This document shows positions 41,506 to 50,253 of a stretch of 64,000 bases of DNA, one piece after another; position 1 is the stretch's first letter; each line of letters begins with the position of its first letter. The translations under genes were made by a program, and so were the position numbers. The stretch is from Clavibacter tessellarius (GTDB lineage: Bacteria > Actinomycetota > Actinomycetes > Actinomycetales > Microbacteriaceae): contig NZ_LQXA01000019.1 in the NCBI RefSeq assembly GCF_001618005.1, positions 124,001-188,000 on the forward strand, read 5' to 3'. Under the pieces are notes generated by a model. It searched no databases and was not told the origin of the DNA. It saw nothing but the letters and a program-made list of their open reading frames with translations.

Positions 41506-44153
41506 CGCGTCGCCTGCCCGGCCGCCGGCCCGCCGCCCCCGAGGCGCCCACGGGCCTCGACAAGTACGACCGGGTGGCGCAGGACACGGCCTCCGTCGTG
41601 ATCCGCAGCTACTCCACCTCCTTCGGCCTCGCCTCGCGCCTCCTCGGCGCGGACGTGCGCCAGCACATCGAGAACGTGTACGCGCTCGTGCGCATCGCCG
41701 ACGAGATCGTCGACGGCGCGGCGGCCGGTGCCGGCGTGGATCCCGCGCACGTCGAGGACCTGCTCGACGCCCTCGAGCAGGAGACCGAGGACGCGATGCT
41801 GCGCGGCTACAGCACGAACCTCGTCGTGCACGCGTTCGCCATCACGGCCCGCCGCGCCGGCTTCGGCGCCGAGCTCACCGCGCCGTTCTTCGCCTCCATG
41901 CGCATGGACCTGCGGCGCATGGAGCACACGCCCGCCTCCTTCACGGAGTACGTCTACGGATCCGCGGAGGTCGTCGGCCTCATGTGCCTCCGCGCGTTCC
42001 TCATGGGCCACGCCACCACGCGGCCCGAGCGGATCCGGTTCGAGGAGGGCGCCAAGCGCCTGGGCGCCGCGTTCCAGAAGGTCAACTTCCTGCGCGACCT
42101 CGCCGCCGACCACGACGCGCTCGGCCGCAGCTACTTCCCGGGCGTCGACGTCGCGTCCTTCTCGGAGGCCGACAAGGAGCGCATCCTCGACGACATCGAC
42201 CACGACCTCCGCATGTCCGGCGCCGTGATCCCCGACCTCCCCGCCTCCAGCCGCCGCGCCGTCGCGCTCGCGCAGGGCCTGTTCGCCGAGCTCGCCGTGC
42301 GGCTCCGCGACACCCCGGCGGCCGAGCTGGCGCGCACGCGCGTGCGGGTGCCGGATCCCGTGAAGGCCCGCATCGCGCTCGCCGCCGCCACGGGCGCCGA
42401 GCCCTCGGGCGTCGACGGCCGCCTCGTCCGCCGCTCGCGCGCCCCCCGCGTCCACGGCGCGCGCTCCACGCCCGCGTCCCGCGCGGAGACCGACGACCAC
42501 GACGACCACGACCACCGCCCCGCCCCGTCCGACCCCGAGCAGCAGGAGAGCGCCATGACCGCACCCACCGCCATCGTGATCGGCGGCGGGATCGCCGGCC
42601 TCGCCTCCGCCGCGCTCCTCGCCCGCGACGGCTACCGCGTCACCCTCGTCGAGGGCCGCGACGAGGTCGGCGGCCGCGCCGGCTCCTGGGAGCGCGACGG
42701 CTTCCGCTTCGACCTCGGCCCCAGCTGGTACCTCATGCCCGAGGTGTTCGACCACTTCTTCAAGCTGATGGGCACGAGCGCGGCCGAGCAGCTCGACCTG
42801 GTGCGCCTCCCCGGCTACCGCGTGCTCTTCGAGGGCGACCCGGATCCCATCGACATCCGCGACTCCCGCGAGGCCAACCTCGACCTGTTCGAGAGCGTCG
42901 AGCCCGGATCCCGCCCCGCGATGGCCCGCTACCTCGACTCCGCGAAGGAGGTCTACGAGATGGCGAAGAAGCGCTTCCTCTACACGACCTTCGCCGACTA
43001 CCGCCCGCTGCTGAAGCGCGACATCGTCACCCGCACCGGCACGCTCGGGAAGCTCCTGCTCACGCCGCTCGAGACGCACGTGGCCCGCTATGTGAAGGAC
43101 CGCCGTCTCCGCCAGATCCTCGGCTACCCGGCCGTCTTCCTCGGCTCCTCGCCCAAGCTCGCGCCGAGCATGTACCACCTGATGAGCCACCTCGACCTCG
43201 AGGACGGCGTGCTCTACCCGCAGGGCGGCCTCATCACCGTGATCGACGCCATCGAACGGGTGGCCCGTGCCGAGGGCGTCGAGATCCGCACGGGAGCGCC
43301 CGTCTCGCGCATCCTCACCGAGCCGACGAAGGCCGGCAAGGCGCGGGCGCGCGGCGTGCAGATCACCACCGACGCCGGCACCGAGACGCTCGACGCCGAC
43401 GTGGTCGTCTCCACCGCCGACCTGCACCACACCGAGACCGAGCTGCTCCCCGAGGCGTTCCGCACCTACCCGCAGGCGTACTGGGACAAGGCCACCGCCG
43501 GCCCCGGCGCCGTGCTCGTCTACCTCGGCGTGAAGGGCGAGCTGCCCGAGCTGCACCACCACACGCTGCTGTTCACGGAGGACTGGGACGAGAACTTCTC
43601 CCGCATCTTCCCGCCGAAGGGCGGCGCGACCTCGGTACCGGATCCCGCCAGCATCTACGTCTGCAAGCCCAGCGCCACCGACGGCTCGGTCGCGCCCGCG
43701 GGCCACGAGAACGTCTTCATCCTCGTGCCGATCCCCGCCGACCCGACCATCGGCCGCGGCGGCATCGACGGCGCCGGGGACGCGCGCGTCGAGGAGATCG
43801 CCGACCGCGCCATCCAGCAGATCAGCGACTGGGCCGGGATCCCCGACCTGGCCGAGCGCATCGTGCTCCGCCGCACCTCGGGCCCCGGCGACTTCGCCGC
43901 CGACCTGCACTCGTGGACGGGCACCATCCTCGGGCCCGCGCACACGCTCTCGCAGTCGGCCATGTTCCGTGCCGGCAACACGAGCAAGCGGGTCGACGGG
44001 CTGCACTACGCCGGCGGATCCACCATCCCCGGCATCGGCCTGCCCATGTGCCTCATCAGCGCGGAGATCCTCGTGAAGCGCCTCCGCGGCGACACGTCGA
44101 CCGGCCCCGGCGCCGAGCCGCTCGTGCGCACGGTCGGCCGCCCGGTGGTCTGA
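41502..44153 (+). CDS. crtB-crtI: Phytoene synthase-phytoene desaturase continuous ORF (CrtB-CrtI)
   Basis: 883 codons with no internal stop. Residues 1 to about 300 are phytoene synthase: D-E-I-V-D near 66 and R-D-L-A-A-D-H-D-A-L-G-R near 196 are the two Asp-rich motifs. A Pro/Asp/His-rich linker of about 50 residues leads straight into a full CrtI. CrtB therefore has no stop of its own: translation from ATG 41502 should give a fusion, while CrtI alone can start at ATG 42555, which has its own ribosome site. CrtB joins two GGPP to phytoene. ATGA overlap with crtE. Confidence 0.85.
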   Translation: MTRRLPGRRPAAPEAPTGLDKYDRVAQDTASVVIRSYSTSFGLASRLLGADVRQHIENVYALVRIADEIVDGAAAGAGVDPAHVEDLLDALEQETEDAMLRGYSTNLVVHAFAITARRAGFGAELTAPFFASMRMDLRRMEHTPASFTEYVYGSAEVVGLMCLRAFLMGHATTRPERIRFEEGAKRLGAAFQKVNFLRDLAADHDALGRSYFPGVDVASFSEADKERILDDIDHDLRMSGAVIPDLPASSRRAVALAQGLFAELAVRLRDTPAAELARTRVRVPDPVKARIALAAATGAEPSGVDGRLVRRSRAPRVHGARSTPASRAETDDHDDHDHRPAPSDPEQQESAMTAPTAIVIGGGIAGLASAALLARDGYRVTLVEGRDEVGGRAGSWERDGFRFDLGPSWYLMPEVFDHFFKLMGTSAAEQLDLVRLPGYRVLFEGDPDPIDIRDSREANLDLFESVEPGSRPAMARYLDSAKEVYEMAKKRFLYTTFADYRPLLKRDIVTRTGTLGKLLLTPLETHVARYVKDRRLRQILGYPAVFLGSSPKLAPSMYHLMSHLDLEDGVLYPQGGLITVIDAIERVARAEGVEIRTGAPVSRILTEPTKAGKARARGVQITTDAGTETLDADVVVSTADLHHTETELLPEAFRTYPQAYWDKATAGPGAVLVYLGVKGELPELHHHTLLFTEDWDENFSRIFPPKGGATSVPDPASIYVCKPSATDGSVAPAGHENVFILVPIPADPTIGRGGIDGAGDARVEEIADRAIQQISDWAGIPDLAERIVLRRTSGPGDFAADLHSWTGTILGPAHTLSQSAMFRAGNTSKRVDGLHYAGGSTIPGIGLPMCLISAEILVKRLRGDTSTGPGAEPLVRTVGRPVV
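42555..44153 (+). CDS. crtI: Phytoene desaturase (internal start within CrtB-CrtI ORF)
   Basis: 532 residues, the normal CrtI length, desaturating phytoene to lycopene. FAD-binding G-G-G-I-A-G-L at 8-14, then L-V-E-G-R-D-E-V-G-G-R; C-terminal G-G-S-T-I-P-G-I-G-L-P-M family signature. AGGAGAG lies 6 nt before ATG 42555, so independent initiation is likely although the frame is open from crtB. The stop overlaps crtYe as TGATG. Confidence 0.9.
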   Translation: MTAPTAIVIGGGIAGLASAALLARDGYRVTLVEGRDEVGGRAGSWERDGFRFDLGPSWYLMPEVFDHFFKLMGTSAAEQLDLVRLPGYRVLFEGDPDPIDIRDSREANLDLFESVEPGSRPAMARYLDSAKEVYEMAKKRFLYTTFADYRPLLKRDIVTRTGTLGKLLLTPLETHVARYVKDRRLRQILGYPAVFLGSSPKLAPSMYHLMSHLDLEDGVLYPQGGLITVIDAIERVARAEGVEIRTGAPVSRILTEPTKAGKARARGVQITTDAGTETLDADVVVSTADLHHTETELLPEAFRTYPQAYWDKATAGPGAVLVYLGVKGELPELHHHTLLFTEDWDENFSRIFPPKGGATSVPDPASIYVCKPSATDGSVAPAGHENVFILVPIPADPTIGRGGIDGAGDARVEEIADRAIQQISDWAGIPDLAERIVLRRTSGPGDFAADLHSWTGTILGPAHTLSQSAMFRAGNTSKRVDGLHYAGGSTIPGIGLPMCLISAEILVKRLRGDTSTGPGAEPLVRTVGRPVV

Positions 44154-44497
44154 TGGGCCTCCTCTACCTCGCGGCCCTCCTCGTCACCCTCGGCTGCATG
44201 ATGCTCGTCGACCGCCGCTGGCGCCTGTTCTTCTGGCGCGACCGCACCGCCGCGGCCGTCACCACGCTCGTGGGCGTCGCCTTCTTCCTCGCGTGGGACG
44301 TGGCCGGCATCTCGCAGGGCATCTTCTTCCGCGGCGAGACGCCGTTCATGACGGGCATCCTCGTGGGCCCCGAGCTCCCGCTCGAGGAGGTCTTCTTCCT
44401 CACGCTGCTCTGCTACCTCACGATGAACCTCGTCAACGGGTTCAGCCGCCTCGCCGACCACCACGTCGCCCGGGCGAGGGAGCGCGCGAACCGATGA
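44153..44497 (+). CDS. crtYe: C50 carotenoid cyclase subunit
   Basis: 114 residues, three helices, the first of two small subunits of the heterodimeric C50 carotenoid cyclase (CrtYe/LbtB type). The P-L-E-E-V-F-F motif near residue 75 carries the acidic pair expected in the active site. One-base TGATG overlap with crtI and ATGA overlap with the next gene. Ring type (beta, epsilon or gamma) cannot be read from sequence alone. Confidence 0.88.
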   Translation: MGLLYLAALLVTLGCMMLVDRRWRLFFWRDRTAAAVTTLVGVAFFLAWDVAGISQGIFFRGETPFMTGILVGPELPLEEVFFLTLLCYLTMNLVNGFSRLADHHVARARERANR

Positions 44498-44862
44498 GCT
44501 ACCTCGTGCTCGACCTGCTGTTCCTCGCTCCCGTCGCGGTCGTCGGATTCCTGTTCCGTCGCCTGCTGCTGCGCGAGGCCAACGCCGTGCCGTACGGATC
44601 CAGCCGCTTCGACTACCCCGAGTACTACTGGTACCGGCGGATGCCCGTCGCGATCCTGCTCGTGATGACGCTCCTCTTCGACAACATCATGATCAAGGTC
44701 GGCCTCGTCGGGTACGACCCCGACAAGCTCGTGGGCCTCGTGCTCGGCTACGCGCCCATCGAGGACTTCGCCTACGCGATCGCGGCCCTCGTGCTGCTGC
44801 CGGCCGTCTGGTACCTGCTGCGCCGCCGCCGCAGCGTCTCCGGCATCGAAGCGCATGAGTGA
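44494..44862 (+). CDS. crtYf: C50 carotenoid cyclase subunit
   Basis: 122 residues, three helices, second cyclase subunit (CrtYf/LbtC type). P-I-E-D-F-A-Y near residue 89 is the counterpart of the acidic motif in CrtYe. Starts within ATGA of the preceding stop and ends 8 nt inside crtEb, so the two subunits are made together. Acts in the membrane on the product of CrtEb. Confidence 0.88.
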   Translation: MSYLVLDLLFLAPVAVVGFLFRRLLLREANAVPYGSSRFDYPEYYWYRRMPVAILLVMTLLFDNIMIKVGLVGYDPDKLVGLVLGYAPIEDFAYAIAALVLLPAVWYLLRRRRSVSGIEAHE

Positions 44863-45751
44863 CGTGCGGGCCCGGCCCGGCGCCGCGGAGATGATCCGCA
44901 CCATCGCGCTGTCGTCCCGCCCGCTCTCCTGGGTCAACACGGCCTTCCCGTTCGCGGCCGCCTACCTCACGGTCACGCGCGAGCTCGACCTCACGGCGGT
45001 GCTCGGCACGCTCTACTTCCTCATCCCGTACAACCTCGCGATGTACGGCATCAACGACGTCTTCGACTACGAGTCCGACATGCGGAACCCCCGGAAGGGC
45101 GGAGTGGAGGGCGCGGTGCTGGCGCGCGCGATGCACCGGCCGGTGCTGATCGCGGTGCTCGTCACGAACGTGCCGTTCCTCGCGTACCTCGTGGCGGTGG
45201 GATCCGCGGCGAGCCTCGCCGTGCTCGCCGTGAGCGTGTTCGCCGTGATCGCGTACTCGCTGAAGGGCCTCCGCTTCAAGGAGCGGCCCATCCTCGACTC
45301 GCTCACCTCGAGCACGCACTTCACGTCGCCCGCGGTCTTCGGCATCGTGCTCGCGGGCGGGACGTTCACGCCCGGGCTGTGGGCGATCCTCGCGGCGTTC
45401 TTCCTCTGGGGCGTCGCCTCGCACGCGTTCGGCGCCGTGCAGGACATCGTGGCCGACCGCGAGGGCGGCATCTCCTCCATCGCGACCGTGCTCGGCGGCG
45501 CCGCCACCGTGCGGATCGCGGTGCTCGCCTACGCCGCGGCCGGCGTGGCGATGCTGTTCACGGGCTTCCCTGGGATCGTCGCGGCCGCGCTCGTGATCCC
45601 GTACATCCTCAGCACCGCGCCGTTCTGGTCGATCCGCGACGAGGACGCGGAGGCGGCGAACCGCGGTTGGCGGCGCTTCCTCGGCCTCAACTTCCTCTCC
45701 GGCTTCGTGGTGACGATGCTGCTCATCGCGTACTGGCTCGCCACGCCCTGA
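44855..45751 (+). CDS. crtEb: Lycopene elongase (UbiA-type prenyltransferase)
   Basis: 298-residue membrane prenyltransferase adding two dimethylallyl units to lycopene to give a C50 skeleton. The first Asp-rich motif N-D-V-F-D-Y-E-S-D is near residue 68 and the second D-I-V-A-D-R-E near 197. About eight helices. Overlaps crtYf by 8 nt; last gene of the operon. The product feeds CrtYe/CrtYf. Confidence 0.9.
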   Translation: MSDVRARPGAAEMIRTIALSSRPLSWVNTAFPFAAAYLTVTRELDLTAVLGTLYFLIPYNLAMYGINDVFDYESDMRNPRKGGVEGAVLARAMHRPVLIAVLVTNVPFLAYLVAVGSAASLAVLAVSVFAVIAYSLKGLRFKERPILDSLTSSTHFTSPAVFGIVLAGGTFTPGLWAILAAFFLWGVASHAFGAVQDIVADREGGISSIATVLGGAATVRIAVLAYAAAGVAMLFTGFPGIVAAALVIPYILSTAPFWSIRDEDAEAANRGWRRFLGLNFLSGFVVTMLLIAYWLATP

Positions 45752-45779
45752 TCCGCGACATCGGCGACGGCGCCCGCGC

Positions 45780-46100
45780 TCAGTAGTGCGTGGGCATCAT
45801 CCCCATGGCGAGCTCGCGGTGACGCCGGGCGTGCTCGCCCGCGAACGAGAGCAGCTCCATGTCGTGCTCGCGCATCCAGTCGATGGCCGCCTCCAGCGTG
45901 ACCGCGGTGGAGACCCACACGCGGCGGCCGGACGCGTCGACCGCATCCGCGTAGACCTCGTAGACGGGTTCCGCGCCGGCGGCGCGCGCCGTGGGCACGA
46001 CGTAGCCGAGCACGGGCTGCGACGCGACCTGCACGCGCCAGGCGCCCTGGTGGTAGCGGGCGTGCGGGTGGTGGACGAGGGGCTCGGGCTCGCGGGTCAT
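45780..46100 (-). CDS. Hypothetical protein
   Basis: 106 residues, soluble, with a beta-rich first half and a helical second half (A-A-I-D-W-M-R-E-H), ending G-M-M-P-T-H-Y. Not recognised. GGAG lies 7 nt before ATG 46100; a longer frame to 46178 exists, but a TATCGT box at 46156-46161 would start the message inside that extension, so I prefer the shorter form. Confidence 0.65.
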   Translation of the reverse strand: MTREPEPLVHHPHARYHQGAWRVQVASQPVLGYVVPTARAAGAEPVYEVYADAVDASGRRVWVSTAVTLEAAIDWMREHDMELLSFAGEHARRHRELAMGMMPTHY

Positions 46101-46228
46101 CGGATGCTCCAGGTGGTGGGTCGAGGGCGCGAGCACCCGGCCGTGCTCGTGCACGACGATAGGCTCGGCCTCCGACACGGGGGTGTTCGGCGCATGATGG
46201 AACGACGCCCCTCGATCCCCAGGAGCCC

Positions 46229-46960
46229 ATGACCCCGCCGATCCGCGTCCTCCACCAGGCCGTCCGCCCCTTCGTGGCGGCGAGCCTGCGCGGCGGCATC
46301 CCCACCCCGCTCACCGCGACCGTGCCCACGGACGCGCCGGTCGGCGTGGTGCCGGGTCCCGACCCCGACCGGATCCTCGCGCTCGGCGGCATCGGCGGAT
46401 CCGGCGTGGGCCTCCGCACGCACGCGGACGGTGTCGTCGCGCAGTCGGCGCAGGCGCTCGCGGCGCTCACGGGCCGCGGGGTGGAGTGGCGCACGGTGCC
46501 GCTCGCCGACCAGCACCTCACCGCCACGCAGGAGGCCGTGCGGCAGGTGACGGAGCTGCACCGCTACGACGTCGTGCTCGTGATGCCCGGGGTCGCCGAC
46601 GCGCTCGAGCTCGCGCGCATCACACCCTGGGTCCACCGCCTCGAGGACCTGCTCGACCACCTCGTGGAGCAGACCGCCGACAACTCGATCGTGCTCGTGT
46701 CCGACGTGCCGCAGGTGTCGCAGTACGTGGAGGCCGGCGCGTTCGTGCGCGGCCTCTTCCGCGACCACGCCGCGTACCTCTCCCAGCGCAAGGCCGAGGT
46801 GTGCGCGCGCTTCCCGCAGGCCGTCTCGGTGAAGCTGCCGGATGCGGGCCCGGTCGACTTCGTGGGCGGCGAGTTCCGCTACACGTCCATGTACCGGCGC
46901 TGGGGCGAGCACGTGGCCGGGGTCGTCGCCGACCTGCAGGCCGCGCGCGGCGGGATCTAG
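46229..46960 (+). CDS. SGNH-hydrolase-like protein with altered active site
   Basis: 243 residues with the outline of an SGNH/GDSL esterase: block I L-G-G-I-G-G-S-G-V-G near 51, a helix and strand V-E-W-R-T-V-P-L, Y-D-V-V-L-V-M-P-G-V-A-D-A near 112 and a final W-G-E-H. Compared with active members, the G-D-S becomes G-G-I, the G-x-N-D loses Asn, and the D-x-x-H loses Asp, so catalysis is doubtful. AGGAG precedes ATG 46229. Its stop overlaps that of the convergent LysR gene. Confidence 0.7.
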   Translation: MTPPIRVLHQAVRPFVAASLRGGIPTPLTATVPTDAPVGVVPGPDPDRILALGGIGGSGVGLRTHADGVVAQSAQALAALTGRGVEWRTVPLADQHLTATQEAVRQVTELHRYDVVLVMPGVADALELARITPWVHRLEDLLDHLVEQTADNSIVLVSDVPQVSQYVEAGAFVRGLFRDHAAYLSQRKAEVCARFPQAVSVKLPDAGPVDFVGGEFRYTSMYRRWGEHVAGVVADLQAARGGI

Positions 46961-47997
46961 CGGCCGCGTCGACCGCCCCGCGGCGGGGGAGTGCGCCCGC
47001 CGCCCGTGCCGCCGGATCCGCCCTTCGGCGTCGGCTTCCCGCCGCCCTTCGCGCCCGCGGCCCCCGGCTTCCCCGCGGCCTTGCGCGCGGTCTTCTGCGC
47101 GGCCGTGGGCTTCCGGCGGTCGCGCTCGTCGTCGTCGCGCGCCGACCGGGAGCTCGCCGCGGTCCGCCCGCGGACGATGCCCACGAGCTCCTCGATGTGC
47201 GGGCTGGCGTCGCCCTCGCGCCAGGCCACGGCGATCCGCGTCTCCGGCAGGTCGTGCACCGGCACAGCGACCACGTCCTTGCGCGCGTGCAGCCGGCCGA
47301 GCGCGTGCGGCACGACGACGAAGCCGACGCCCGCGGCGACCAGCTCGACGGCCGCCGCCACGTCGTCGGGCATCGGCACCGGATCCGCGCCGGCCGTGCG
47401 CCCCGGCCAGCCCGGCACCTGCTCGGCCGGCTGCAGGAGCAGCTCCTCGGCGAGGTCGGTGAGGGAGATCGCATCCGCGGTCGCGTGCGCGTGCTCCTTG
47501 GGCAGGATCGCGACCTGCACCTCGCCGTAGAGGGGCACGACGGTGAGGCCGCGGCCGTCGACGGGGAGGCGGAGGAACGCGACGTCCACGGATCCATCGA
47601 CGAGGGACGGCGCCGCATCCGGCTCGGCGAGCGGCATGATCCGCAGCGGCACGTCCGGCACGCGCTCGTCCCACGCGCGGGTCCACTTGGCGACCGTCAC
47701 GCCGGGCACGATGGCGACGACCAGCCCGCGCGGCGGGGCGGCGGCCTCGGCGGCGAGTCGCGCGTCGTCCGCGTCGATCGCGGCCCGGGTCTCGGCGAGG
47801 CGCGCCTCGCCGTCCGGGGTGAGGCGCGTGGGCCCCTCGTCGCGCACGAACAGCTCGACGCCCCAGAGCGCCTCGAGGTCGAGGATCGAGCGGCTCACGG
47901 CGATGCGCGAGACGTTCAGGGCCTTGGCGGCGCGGGCGAAGTGCAGTTCGTCGGCCACGGCGGCGAAGCGCCGGAGGGCGGTCGGGTCGGCGTCCAC
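46957..47997 (-). CDS. LysR family regulator with basic C-terminal tail
   Basis: 346 residues. The winged helix (R-R-F-A-A-V-A-D-E-L-H-F, V-S-R-I-A-V-S-R-S-I-L-D-L-E) and the periplasmic-binding-like effector domain fill residues 1 to about 280. After that comes a tail of about 65 residues made almost only of Lys, Arg, Gly, Ala and Pro, absent from ordinary LysR proteins and reminiscent of actinobacterial histone-like tails. GTG 47997. No obvious target next door. Confidence 0.85.
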   Translation of the reverse strand: MDADPTALRRFAAVADELHFARAAKALNVSRIAVSRSILDLEALWGVELFVRDEGPTRLTPDGEARLAETRAAIDADDARLAAEAAAPPRGLVVAIVPGVTVAKWTRAWDERVPDVPLRIMPLAEPDAAPSLVDGSVDVAFLRLPVDGRGLTVVPLYGEVQVAILPKEHAHATADAISLTDLAEELLLQPAEQVPGWPGRTAGADPVPMPDDVAAAVELVAAGVGFVVVPHALGRLHARKDVVAVPVHDLPETRIAVAWREGDASPHIEELVGIVRGRTAASSRSARDDDERDRRKPTAAQKTARKAAGKPGAAGAKGGGKPTPKGGSGGTGGGRTPPPRGGRRGR

Positions 47998-48086
47998 GGG
48001 AGTCCCCTCGATGGCCCGCTCGGTGGTGGCGCGTGAGCGGCGGCGGGTCGATCCAGGCTAGTGCAGGGCGCCCGGGGCCCCGACGG

Positions 48087-48092
48087 TACCCT
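48087..48092 (+). promoter_or_regulatory. -10 element of leaderless promoter
   Basis: TACCCT, 6 nt before ATG 48099. Confidence 0.55.
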
Positions 48093-48098
48093 GGGCAC

Positions 48099-48530
48099 AT
48101 GACGAGCCCCGGATCCAGCCAGACGATGAAGGCCGCGACCGCGGCGAAGAAGCTGGGCGTGCACCTCCCGGCGACCCCCGTGGAGTTCCAGGAGTCGACC
48201 CCGTCCCGCGCGGAGCTCGCCGAGATGACCGCGAACCCGCCGGAGTGGCTGGCCACGCTGCTGCGCGACGGCCCGCACCCGCGCCCGGTCATCGCCGGCA
48301 AGCTCGGCGTCTCCATCGCCGGCCTCGCCCGCGGCGGCGTCGACGAGGCGCTCACCACCGCCCAGATCAAGGAGCTGCTCCAGGCCCCGCCGCAGTGGCT
48401 GGTGCAGGAGCGCGCGACGCAGGCCGAGGTGCGCGAGGAGCAGATCCGCGTGAAGAACCGCGACGCCGGCCGCGCCGCCATGGCCGCGGAGCGCGAGCGC
48501 CAGGAGGGCGCGGGCGGCTCGCGTCGCTGA
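48099..48530 (+). CDS. DUF5997 family protein
   Basis: 143 residues, helical and charged, with K-K-L-G-V-H-L-P-A-T-P-x-E-F, P-P-E-W-L-x-x-L-R-x-x-G-P-H-P-R and G-L-A-R-G-G, matching actinobacterial DUF5997. Function unknown. ATG 48099 is placed by the TACCCT box 6 nt upstream. The C-terminus is a long basic/acidic helix. Confidence 0.82.
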   Translation: MTSPGSSQTMKAATAAKKLGVHLPATPVEFQESTPSRAELAEMTANPPEWLATLLRDGPHPRPVIAGKLGVSIAGLARGGVDEALTTAQIKELLQAPPQWLVQERATQAEVREEQIRVKNRDAGRAAMAAERERQEGAGGSRR

Positions 48531-48608
48531 GGCCACCCGCCGTCGCTGAGCGGATGGGCCGGGGATCGCCACGCCCTCATCCCGCGCCCGCGTGAGACCC
48601 TTGCTCGC

Positions 48609-50069
48609 GTGACCAGTCCGAACGCCCCGTCCCGCCCCCGCGACGCGGACGCCGCCGAGCCGGATCCCGCCTCCGACGTCCCGGGGCTCCTCACCGGGTC
48701 CCGCGTCCCCGGCACCGTCGGCGTCGTCATCGTCGCCGCGCTCGTCACCGCCGTGTACGTGCTGTACTCCGCGCTCCAGTGGCGCCGCTTCACCGTGAAG
48801 TCGTGGGACACCGGCATCTTCACCCAGCTCGCGCAGGACTACTCGCGCTTCCAGGCGCCGCTCGTCTCCATCAAGGGCGACGGCTTCAACCTCATGGGCG
48901 ACCACTTCCACCCGATCCTCGTGCTGCTCGGCCCGGTCTACGCCGTGTGGCCGCACGCCTTCGCGCTGCTCGTGGTGCAGGCGGTGCTCATCGGCATCTC
49001 GGTGGTGGGGGTAGGGCGCCTCGCCGGTCGCGTGACCGGGCGCTGGGGCGCCATCACGGTGGCCGCCGCGTACGGGCTGAGCTGGGGCATCCAGGGCGCG
49101 GTCGCGTTCCAGTTCCACGAGATCGCGTTCGCGCTGCCGCTGCTGGCCTTCGCGCTCGACGCGGTGATCGCCCGACGGGCCCTCGCCGCCGCGCTCTGGG
49201 CCGCGCCGCTCGTCTTCGTGAAGGAGGACCTCGGCCTCACGGTCGCCGTCCTCGGCGCGATCATCGCCCTCACGATGGACCGCCGCGTCGGCATCGCGCT
49301 CGCCGGCTGGGGCGTGGCGTGGTTCGTGCTGGCGACCACCGTGATCCTCCCCGCGTTCAACCGCGAGGCCCGCTGGGACTACGCGTCGAAGCTCGACGCC
49401 GGCGGCGCGCTCGCGGATCCGTTCGGCACGCTCTGGGGGCTCTTCGCGGCACCCAAGGTGGAGACCGTCGCGTTCCTCGTGCTCGCGGGCGCGCTGATCG
49501 CCGTGCGCTCGCCGCTCCTCCTCCTCGTGGTGCCGACGCTGGCCTGGCGCTTCCTGGCCCCCACCGAGGCGTACTGGGCGCCCGGCTACCACTACGACGC
49601 GGTGCTCATGCCCATCGTGTTCGCGGCGGCGATCGACGGCGTCGTCCGGGCGCGTGGCGGCGGGCAGCGATGGCTCGCGAACGCGTCGCGCGCGACCGTG
49701 CCCCTGCTCGCCGTGGCCGCGGTCCTGCTGTTCCTCCGCTCGCCCCTGATGGAGCTCGGGAAGCCCGCCGCGTGGCAGCCGTCGCCGCGGGCCGCGCAGG
49801 CGCAGGCCGCGCTCGACCACGTGCCGGCCGGCGCGAGCGTGCTCAGCGACATCGGCCTCATGTCGTACCTCGTCGACGACCACGAGGTGTACTGGCTCGG
49901 CAACCCGGGCAACCCGGCGCCGCAGTACGTGGTCATCGACACGCTCGGCGGCGGGCTCGGAGCCGGCGCCCTCTCGGCCGACCAGTACGGCGCGGCCACG
50001 CAGCCGGGCGCCGCCTACCGGATCGTCTACTCCGAGGCCGGGTACCAGGTCGCGGAGCGGGTCTCCTAG
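48609..50069 (+). CDS. DUF2079 membrane protein
   Basis: 486-residue polytopic protein, about 10-11 helices, with the DUF2079 marks F-x-x-x-S-W-D-T-G-I-F-x-Q, G-D-H-F-H-P-I near residue 98 and K-E-D near 205. The acidic and His residues in the first extracytoplasmic loop recall GT-C glycosyltransferases, so a lipid-sugar transferase role is possible. GTG 48609 has no clear ribosome site. Ends before a strong terminator. Confidence 0.85.
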   Translation: MTSPNAPSRPRDADAAEPDPASDVPGLLTGSRVPGTVGVVIVAALVTAVYVLYSALQWRRFTVKSWDTGIFTQLAQDYSRFQAPLVSIKGDGFNLMGDHFHPILVLLGPVYAVWPHAFALLVVQAVLIGISVVGVGRLAGRVTGRWGAITVAAAYGLSWGIQGAVAFQFHEIAFALPLLAFALDAVIARRALAAALWAAPLVFVKEDLGLTVAVLGAIIALTMDRRVGIALAGWGVAWFVLATTVILPAFNREARWDYASKLDAGGALADPFGTLWGLFAAPKVETVAFLVLAGALIAVRSPLLLLVVPTLAWRFLAPTEAYWAPGYHYDAVLMPIVFAAAIDGVVRARGGGQRWLANASRATVPLLAVAAVLLFLRSPLMELGKPAAWQPSPRAAQAQAALDHVPAGASVLSDIGLMSYLVDDHEVYWLGNPGNPAPQYVVIDTLGGGLGAGALSADQYGAATQPGAAYRIVYSEAGYQVAERVS

Positions 50070-50211
50070 GCGGATCGCGGATCCCGCCGGGCCGGGTTCG
50101 CGGATCCTGCCCGGGTTCGCGGATCCCGGCCCGGTGGGCGGATCCCGCCCCGGTCGGCGGTTCGCGGCCCGGCGCATCGCGGCGACCGGCCCGCCGTCCC
50201 CGCGCACGCGA

Positions 50212-50246
50212 GGAGGCCGGGCGCTCCCCCGAGCCGCCCGGCCTCC
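50212..50246. terminator. Bidirectional terminator
   Basis: 12-bp stem, arms 50212-50223 and 50235-50246, with further pairing possible in the loop; between convergent DUF2079 and citrate transporter genes. Confidence 0.7.
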
Positions 50247-50253
50247 GCGTGCA

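Noticed and set aside
46101-46178. Upstream extension of the hypothetical protein at 45780-46100
   Set aside because: A likely -10 box lies inside it and ATG 46100 has a good ribosome site.
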